Shown here: positions 6,144-10,643 of the stretch, one piece after another
Numbering within the stretch: the stretch's first letter is position 1
How the letters are laid out: each line of letters opens with the position of its first letter
Assembly (NCBI GenBank): GCA_036505795.1
Contig: DASXSU010000074.1
Span: forward strand, 1 to 10,643
Length of the DNA: 10,643 nucleotides
Reading direction: 5' to 3'
Origin: NS-11 sp036505795
GTDB lineage: Bacteria > Nitrospirota > Nitrospiria > Nitrospirales > NS-4
The notes under the pieces: generated by a model
Told to the model about the DNA's origin: nothing
The model's input: only the letters and a program-made list of their open reading frames with translations
Databases searched by the model: none
Translations under genes and position numbers: made by a program

Positions 6144-7151
6144 CTAATTAGCTGCCGCGAGTTGGAGCGCGGCACGTAGCCGCAGGAGCAAGCCTTCCAG
6201 CATCAGTTGCTTGTTGAGGTTTCGTTCCCGCCCCTTTTCCATTGTCTCGACAAAGTCCGCTAATTCGAGAATCTTCTCGAGTGTCAACTGCGTTGCGACG
6301 CGATGAAGCTCATCAAGGCAATCCGTATTGAGGAGCCGGTCGGAGTCGTTTCCCACCTTGATCATGGCAAGGTCACGAAACCAACCCGCAAGCCAACCGA
6401 AAGCCGCCTCCGACTCTTCGGATTTGGCTACGGCTTCTGCCACGCCAAATAGTGTTCCCACACTTTCCAGAGACTGCGGGCTGACGAGTGCGAGAAAGTC
6501 GGCCCGTTCCGCGCGGAGGGCATTGACATCGGCTTCCATCGCAAAACCTAACCGGCCTCCTGATACCATCGCCAGAAATCGCGCATCTGTGTCTGAAAGT
6601 TTCCGTTGTTGAATGAGGAGGTCTTTGACGAGGCCGATCGCTAACGGCGCGAATCGAAGCTCCTGGCACCGCGACCGTATGGTCGGCAGGAGCAACTCCG
6701 GCCGGGCGGACACCAGAATGATCAGGCTATCAGGCGGCGGCTCCTCTATGGTCTTGAGCAGCGCGTTTGCGGCTTCGTGACGAAGCAAATCCGCATTGTC
6801 GAGGATCACGATTTTTCTGGTCCCGACGAGGGGGCGGTAGATGAACCGCGACTCGATCTCGCGCGTCTGGTCGGTTTCACCTTTCCCGCTGGTCGCTTCA
6901 ATCATGGTGACATCAGGGTGCGAAGCGATGTCGATCTGATGGCAGGACCGGCAGATGCCGCATGCGTCGGGCGGAGACAATGCCGGCGATGCTTCGCAGT
7001 TGATGGCCTGCGCGAGGACCTTGGCGACAAGCCGCTTCCCGATTCGATCTTCGCCGTGGAAAAGCAGTGCGTGCGCAAGGCGGTCGCTTTGGAGCGCGGC
7101 TTGCAAGAAGCGCTTTGGTTGCTCGTGTCCGATGACCGACTTAAACGGCAC
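6144..7151 (-). CDS. holB: DNA polymerase III, delta' subunit
   Basis: This 335-residue AAA+ clamp-loader subunit helps load the beta sliding clamp onto DNA. The N terminus FKSVIGHEQPKRFL is typical of delta'. The Walker A position reads GEDRIGKR (33-40), with Arg replacing the final Ser/Thr, which is common in delta' proteins because they need not hydrolyse ATP. Four cysteines that can bind zinc are at 52, 64, 67 and 70 (CGICRSC). The Walker B-like strand is IVILDNADLL, followed by NALLKTIEEPP. The SRC motif (160-162) supplies the arginine finger to a neighbouring DnaX ATP site. The GTG start at 7151 overlaps tmk by 11 bp with GGAG upstream, and metG starts 7 nt after its TAG stop, so the three genes form one operon. 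The C-terminal collar domain is weakly conserved, as usual. Confidence 0.95.
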   Translation of the reverse strand: MPFKSVIGHEQPKRFLQAALQSDRLAHALLFHGEDRIGKRLVAKVLAQAINCEASPALSPPDACGICRSCHQIDIASHPDVTMIEATSGKGETDQTREIESRFIYRPLVGTRKIVILDNADLLRHEAANALLKTIEEPPPDSLIILVSARPELLLPTIRSRCQELRFAPLAIGLVKDLLIQQRKLSDTDARFLAMVSGGRLGFAMEADVNALRAERADFLALVSPQSLESVGTLFGVAEAVAKSEESEAAFGWLAGWFRDLAMIKVGNDSDRLLNTDCLDELHRVATQLTLEKILELADFVETMEKGRERNLNKQLMLEGLLLRLRAALQLAAAN

Positions 7152-7821
7152 GGGACTCCACTTTCATCAGAAGATTCTGGCTCATGCGTAACCGGTCCTC
7201 GACAATCCGTTGAACCGTTTCGGCGACCTGGTCGGCTGTGGCAGTGCCATCGATCAACCGGACGCGGCGCGGCTCCTTCCGGGCGATTTGAAGATAAGCC
7301 TTGCGAACAGCCTCATGAAAGACTTCGCGTTCGAGATCGAGGCGGTCCATACCTCCTGCCCGGCGTTTTCGCTTGAGGCCAAGGGCAACAGGGACATCCA
7401 ATAAGATTGTAAGATTCGGGACAAGGCCGCCCGCAGCAAAACGATTCAATTGACGGACCACCGGGCCACCTAAGCCGCGCCCGAAGCCTTGATATGCGAT
7501 GGTCGCATCGGCATAACGGTCACACAGCACAAACGCGCCTTTTTCCAGGGAAGGCCGGATGATATCCGCAAGATGCTGGGCTCGACTGGCGAGGTAAAGG
7601 AGCAGTTCGCACCGCGTGTCCATGCCACGATTGTTCACGTCCAGAAGGACAGCGCGGATCTGTTCACTGATGGCGGAGCCGCCGGGCTCTCGCGTCTCGA
7701 CGACCAGATATCCGAGCGATCGAAGTCTCTGCCCCAGCCTGCGAAGCTGAGTACTTTTTCCACAGCCTTCAATGCCCTCAAAACTTAGTAGAAACCCTCG
7801 CTTTTGGCCCTTGGCCGGCAC
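7141..7821 (-). CDS. tmk: Thymidylate kinase
   Basis: This 226-residue cytoplasmic enzyme phosphorylates dTMP to dTDP with ATP, the essential step toward dTTP. The P-loop is GIEGCGKST (16-24). TREPGG at 43-48 and the DRY motif at 101-103 (DRYADATIAYQG) contact dTMP. The LID segment is KRKRRAGGMDRLDLE. A P-loop without Arg together with an Arg-bearing LID matches the bacterial type II enzymes such as that of E. coli. The length is slightly above the usual 205-215 residues because of short N- and C-terminal extensions. The start is GTG at 7821 with GGAGG seven nt upstream (7829-7833). It is the first gene of the minus-strand operon, driven by the promoter at 7863-7891, and its end overlaps holB by 11 bp. 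Confidence 0.97.
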   Translation of the reverse strand: MPAKGQKRGFLLSFEGIEGCGKSTQLRRLGQRLRSLGYLVVETREPGGSAISEQIRAVLLDVNNRGMDTRCELLLYLASRAQHLADIIRPSLEKGAFVLCDRYADATIAYQGFGRGLGGPVVRQLNRFAAGGLVPNLTILLDVPVALGLKRKRRAGGMDRLDLEREVFHEAVRKAYLQIARKEPRRVRLIDGTATADQVAETVQRIVEDRLRMSQNLLMKVESRAV

Positions 7822-7828
7822 CGCCTTG

Positions 7829-7833
7829 CCTCC
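7829..7833 (-). promoter_or_regulatory. Ribosome binding site for tmk
   Basis: Read on the minus strand this is a full GGAGG, 7 nt before the GTG at 7821. It settles the non-ATG start of tmk. Confidence 0.75.
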
Positions 7834-7862
7834 GTCGATGAATAGTCGAAAATAAGCGGCAA

Positions 7863-7891
7863 ATAGTAGTTTAACTCATTGAAAATAGCAA
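7863..7891 (-). promoter_or_regulatory. Predicted sigma-70 type promoter for the tmk-holB-metG-cupin operon
   Basis: On the minus strand, a -35 box TTGCTA (7886-7891) and a -10 box TACTAT (7863-7868) are separated by exactly 17 bp. Transcription would begin near 7857, giving a leader of about 36 nt that contains the GGAGG of tmk. This is prediction from consensus only. Confidence 0.55.
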
Positions 7892-7899
7892 GAAACGGC

Positions 7900-7928
7900 T
7901 TGCGTGGGTGCGTGGAAGTTTGTATGAT
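7900..7928 (+). promoter_or_regulatory. Predicted sigma-70 type promoter for the DUF502-glmU-glmS operon
   Basis: On the plus strand, a -35 box TTGCGT (7900-7905) and a -10 box TATGAT (7923-7928) are separated by 17 bp. The start of transcription would fall near 7935, a short leader of about 17 nt before ATG at 7952. Its -35 lies only 8 bp from the -35 of the divergent tmk promoter. Confidence 0.55.
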
Positions 7929-7951
7929 GACCAGCAGTACCTTGAGGCGGA

Positions 7952-8608
7952 ATGCGACCTATAACCAAGATGTTAAAACGTTCTTTAAAGCGATACTTCC
8001 TGACGGGCCTCCTAGTAGTCGTGCCTATCTGGGGGACCTTCCTCGTCCTCAAGACATTGTTTGTCACCTTCGATGGCCTTTTAGGGGATCTGCCCGAACG
8101 CTATGTCACTCACCGCTATCCCGGCTTGGGAATTCTCCTCCTGCTCCTCGTAATTTTCGTAGCCGGTCTTCTCACTACAAATATCGTCGGCCGGCGGGTC
8201 GTGACCCTGTGGGAACATTTGCTTCAGCGAGTTCCCCTCGTCCGTGGAATCTATGCCACCATCAAATCGATGATGGATGTGCTGTCCTTCCAGGATAAAG
8301 AGAAGGGTCGCGAAAAGTACAGCGGTGTGGTCATGATTGAGTTTCCGCGAAAAGGACAATACGCGCTGGCGCTCGTCACCGGGGTGACACCCGGCGAAGT
8401 TCAACAAATCAGCTCTGACCGAGTGATCAATGTCTACGTGCCGACCTCCCCGAATCCGACTTCCGGGTATTTGCTGTTTGTGCCCGAAAGCGAATTGATT
8501 CCGGTCAGTATGACGGTCGATGAAGCGATGAAAATGATGTTTTCTGGCGGAATGTACACCCCTGCGCCAGCGGCTGCCGAGGCTGTCGGCGGTGGCGTCG
8601 TGCGGTGA
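7952..8608 (+). CDS. DUF502 family membrane protein
   Basis: This 218-residue inner-membrane protein belongs to the DUF502 family, recognised by LKRYFLTGLLVVVPIWGTF near the N terminus and QRVPLVRGIYATIK after the second membrane span. The spans lie at about 16-37 and 58-80, and the rest is a soluble domain with a VMIEFPRKGQYALALVTG segment and a PTSPNPTSGYLLFVP segment, both typical of the family. The Ala/Pro/Gly-rich C-terminal tail looks disordered. The biochemical role of the family is not established. The start is ATG at 7952, with GAGG four nt upstream and a promoter fitting it; the internal ATG at 7970 would begin nearer to the usual family start but has no SD. glmU begins 9 bp after its stop, so it shares a transcript with the UDP-GlcNAc genes. 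Confidence 0.92.
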   Translation: MRPITKMLKRSLKRYFLTGLLVVVPIWGTFLVLKTLFVTFDGLLGDLPERYVTHRYPGLGILLLLLVIFVAGLLTTNIVGRRVVTLWEHLLQRVPLVRGIYATIKSMMDVLSFQDKEKGREKYSGVVMIEFPRKGQYALALVTGVTPGEVQQISSDRVINVYVPTSPNPTSGYLLFVPESELIPVSMTVDEAMKMMFSGGMYTPAPAAAEAVGGGVVR

Positions 8609-8617
8609 TCTAGCTTC

Positions 8618-10051
8618 ATGAAGCCACTGGCAGTGATCATCTTAGCGGCCGGTCAGGGAACGCGAATGCGCTCCAAGCTCGCCAAGGTCCTGCATCTCGT
8701 CGGCGGTCGACCGATGATCCTGTACGCCATTGAGCTGGCGCAATCCGTGACGAAGGGCGCCAAGGGCAAGGGGAACATTGCTCTTGTGACGGGATATCAG
8801 GCGGAGAAAATAAAGGATGTGATTGCCGAATATGATGTCACCCCGGTCGTGCAGACACGCCGGCTTGGGACCGGCCACGCGGTCGCGCAGGCCCAGCCGG
8901 TCTTTCAAGCGAGCGAGGAGTGGCGCAAGTGCCGATTCCTGATCTTGAGCGGCGACACGCCGTTGTTGACTCAATCGACCGTTCGCAGGATGCTGGCGCA
9001 TCATGATGCCGAACGGGCGACGGTGACCATACTCACCGCCCACTTGGAGTGCCCGGACGGCTACGGGCGGATCGTGCGCGGTCGCGACGGGTATCTCTGG
9101 CGAATCATCGAAGACAAGGACGCGACACCGGCTGAGCGGAGAATCAGTGAGATCAATGCGGGCACGTACATCGTAGAAGGCGACTTCTTGTTTCCGGCGC
9201 TCACCCAGCTCAAGCCCGGGAACGTCCAGAAGGAATATTACTTGACGGACATCGTCTCTGTCGCAGTGGGACGGGGAAAGCGCGTGGCGGCCTACCCCGC
9301 GGACGATGCCGTCGAGGCATTGGGCATCAATACTCGCAGCGAGTTAGCTGAGGCTGAGCGCCTCATGCGGACCCGTATCCGAGAGCGTCTCATGGCCGCC
9401 GGCGTCACGTTTTTAGCGCCGGAGACAAGCTTCGTGGATGCGGACGTGCGGATCGGGCGTGACACCGTCATTCATCCGCATACGACTCTGGAAGGCCGGA
9501 CCACGATCGGCGAGGATTGTGTGATCCGATCGCATTCCCGCATCGCGGAAAGTGTCTTGAAGAGCGGAGTCACGGTGCTTGACTCGTGCATCATTGAAGG
9601 AGCCCGCCTTGAAGAAAGCTGCGTAGTCGGCCCCTTTTCGCGGCTTCGCCCGGGCACGATTATCGGCCGTGCGGCGAGGGTCGGAAACTTCGTGGAGCTC
9701 AAAAAAACGGAACTTGGCGTCGGGGCGAAAGCCAATCACCTCAGTTATCTTGGCGATGCTCAGATCGGCAAACGCGTCAACATCGGCGCCGGTACCATTA
9801 CTTGTAATTACGACGGGGTCAACAAACACCAAACCGTGATCGGCGACGATGTATTTATTGGGAGTGATGTGTCGCTTGTTGCCCCGGTACGGATCGGCAG
9901 GGCGGCAATCATCGGGGCCGGATCAGTTGTGACGGATGATGTCCCGGCCGAGGCGCTTGCGCTGGGCCGGGCCAGACAGGTGTTGAAATCCGGAGGCGCC
10001 AAGATCTGGCGCCAGAAGATCGGTGAGAAGCCATCCCGAGGTAAGGCTTAG
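8618..10051 (+). CDS. glmU: Bifunctional UDP-N-acetylglucosamine pyrophosphorylase / glucosamine-1-phosphate N-acetyltransferase
   Basis: This 477-residue cytoplasmic enzyme catalyses the last two steps to UDP-GlcNAc: acetylation of GlcN-1-P, then uridylyl transfer. The N-terminal nucleotidyltransferase domain (about 1-235) has LAAGQGTRM at 9-17 with KVLH after it, QTRRLGTGHA, the metal-binding SGDTPLL, GYGRIVR, EINAGTY and KEYYLTDIV. The C-terminal left-handed beta-helix (about 260-460) is built of hexapeptide repeats. It carries the acetyltransferase site NHLSYLGDA, with catalytic His 374 equivalent to E. coli H363, followed by NIGAGTITCNYDG. The length is close to the E. coli protein (456) plus a small tail. 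In place of the usual SKLPKVLH the sequence reads SKLAKVLH, a mild change. The SD is weak (GGTGA, about 9 nt upstream of ATG). glmS starts one base after its stop. Confidence 0.98.
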   Translation: MKPLAVIILAAGQGTRMRSKLAKVLHLVGGRPMILYAIELAQSVTKGAKGKGNIALVTGYQAEKIKDVIAEYDVTPVVQTRRLGTGHAVAQAQPVFQASEEWRKCRFLILSGDTPLLTQSTVRRMLAHHDAERATVTILTAHLECPDGYGRIVRGRDGYLWRIIEDKDATPAERRISEINAGTYIVEGDFLFPALTQLKPGNVQKEYYLTDIVSVAVGRGKRVAAYPADDAVEALGINTRSELAEAERLMRTRIRERLMAAGVTFLAPETSFVDADVRIGRDTVIHPHTTLEGRTTIGEDCVIRSHSRIAESVLKSGVTVLDSCIIEGARLEESCVVGPFSRLRPGTIIGRAARVGNFVELKKTELGVGAKANHLSYLGDAQIGKRVNIGAGTITCNYDGVNKHQTVIGDDVFIGSDVSLVAPVRIGRAAIIGAGSVVTDDVPAEALALGRARQVLKSGGAKIWRQKIGEKPSRGKA

Positions 10052-10052
10052 C

Positions 10053-10643
10053 ATGTGCGGCATCATCGGATATATCGGCAGTCAAAATGCGGTGCCGTTG
10101 CTGCTCGAGGGGCTTAAGCGCCTCGAGTACCGCGGCTATGACTCAGCCGGTGTGGCGGTGCTGGCGAACGGAAAGATTGAGATCCGCCGCAGCGTCGGGA
10201 AGCTTGCCAATCTTGAGAAACTCTTAGCGGGCGGAGGATTAAGCGGGACGATCGGCATTGGTCATACTCGGTGGGCCACGCACGGCAAGCCGTCCGAGCA
10301 GAATGCTCACCCGCACCGGTCCGGATCGCTGGCGCTTGTCCATAACGGCATCATCGAAAATTACCTGGAATTGAAGGAGCTGCTGCTGAAAGACGGATTT
10401 CGATTTGTCTCAGAGACGGACACGGAAGTTGTGGCGCATCTCATCGCGCGCGGGATCAAAGCCGGTCTCGCGCTTGAAGCGGCCGTACGGACGGCGGTGC
10501 GGGAGATCAGGGGTAGCTACGCCATCGCCGTCATCTGCGAGGGTGATATTTCGACGCTGGTCGTCGCCCGCTCGGGGTGTCCTCTCGTCATCGGCATGTG
10601 CGGTCACGGCGCCTTGGTCGCTTCGGATGTGACCGCGCTGCTT
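10053..10643 (+). CDS. glmS: Glutamine--fructose-6-phosphate aminotransferase (isomerizing), N-terminal part
   Basis: The gene runs off the right end of the window; 197 codons are visible. GlmS converts fructose-6-phosphate and glutamine to glucosamine-6-phosphate, the entry step of the hexosamine pathway. The visible part is the class II glutamine amidotransferase domain. The nucleophile is Cys2 (MCGIIGYIG), exposed after Met removal. RGYDSAG, GHTRWATHG (R73, W74), HNGIIEN (N98, G99 of the oxyanion hole) and SETDTE (D123) follow at the same positions as in E. coli GlmS. SGCPLVIG comes near the end of the domain. The two sugar-isomerase (SIS) domains should follow outside the window. ATG at 10053 is one base after the glmU stop and has GAGGTAAGG ending 6 nt upstream, inside glmU. 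No glmS ribozyme lies upstream, as there is no leader. Confidence 0.97.
   Translation, partial: MCGIIGYIGSQNAVPLLLEGLKRLEYRGYDSAGVAVLANGKIEIRRSVGKLANLEKLLAGGGLSGTIGIGHTRWATHGKPSEQNAHPHRSGSLALVHNGIIENYLELKELLLKDGFRFVSETDTEVVAHLIARGIKAGLALEAAVRTAVREIRGSYAIAVICEGDISTLVVARSGCPLVIGMCGHGALVASDVTALL

Noticed and set aside
6137..6175. 13-codon N-terminal extension of metG
   Set aside because: It overlaps the holB end and precedes the canonical MKKTFYITTPIYY start of MetG.
6777..7376. 199-codon plus-strand frame spanning the holB/tmk junction
   Set aside because: It lies opposite two well-supported overlapping genes and shows no domain.
10040..10053. glmS ribozyme or leader upstream of glmS
   Set aside because: Only one base separates glmU and glmS, leaving no room for a leader RNA.

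Overview
The window holds twelve protein-coding genes on about 10.6 kb with no large empty stretch. It reads as chromosomal, mostly housekeeping DNA from a Gram-negative (diderm) bacterium of moderately high GC content. The lipoprotein-type genes, the Sec signal peptides and the overall protein style suggest a member of Nitrospirota (Nitrospira-like). That placement is an impression from sequence style, not a database result. Five of the eleven starts inside the window are GTG or TTG, several with strong Shine-Dalgarno sequences.

Layout. Positions 1-1841 (+): the end of a metal ABC transporter ATPase (ZnuC/MntA type), its ABC-3 family permease, and a small unrecognised lipoprotein-like gene whose start overlaps the permease stop. 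Positions 1965-3583 (-): a lipoprotein with two BON domains and an exported SAM-dependent methyltransferase. Positions 3599-3729: an 11-bp tandem duplication and a repeat-rich inverted element resembling dispersed palindromes seen in many bacterial genomes. Positions 3736-7821 (-): a tight cluster read as tmk, holB, metG, cupin (dTMP kinase, DNA polymerase III delta', methionyl-tRNA synthetase, small cupin). Positions 7863-7928: two back-to-back predicted sigma-70 type promoters. Positions 7952-10643 (+): a DUF502 membrane protein, glmU, and the first 197 codons of glmS.

How the genes work together. tmk and holB both serve DNA synthesis (dTTP supply and the clamp loader), and metG serves translation; linkage of tmk, holB and metG recurs in bacteria. 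GlmS makes glucosamine-6-phosphate and GlmU makes UDP-GlcNAc, so the right-hand operon feeds peptidoglycan and LPS synthesis; the phosphoglucosamine mutase GlmM that links them is not in the window. The left-hand operon is metal uptake.

I found no CRISPR array, prophage, transposase, toxin-antitoxin pair, tRNA or rRNA, and no convincing new multi-gene system. The points most worth a second look are the lipoprotein coupled to the metal transporter, the exported methyltransferase, the inverted-repeat element, and the altered metal-ligand or signature motifs in MetG, the cupin and the permease.
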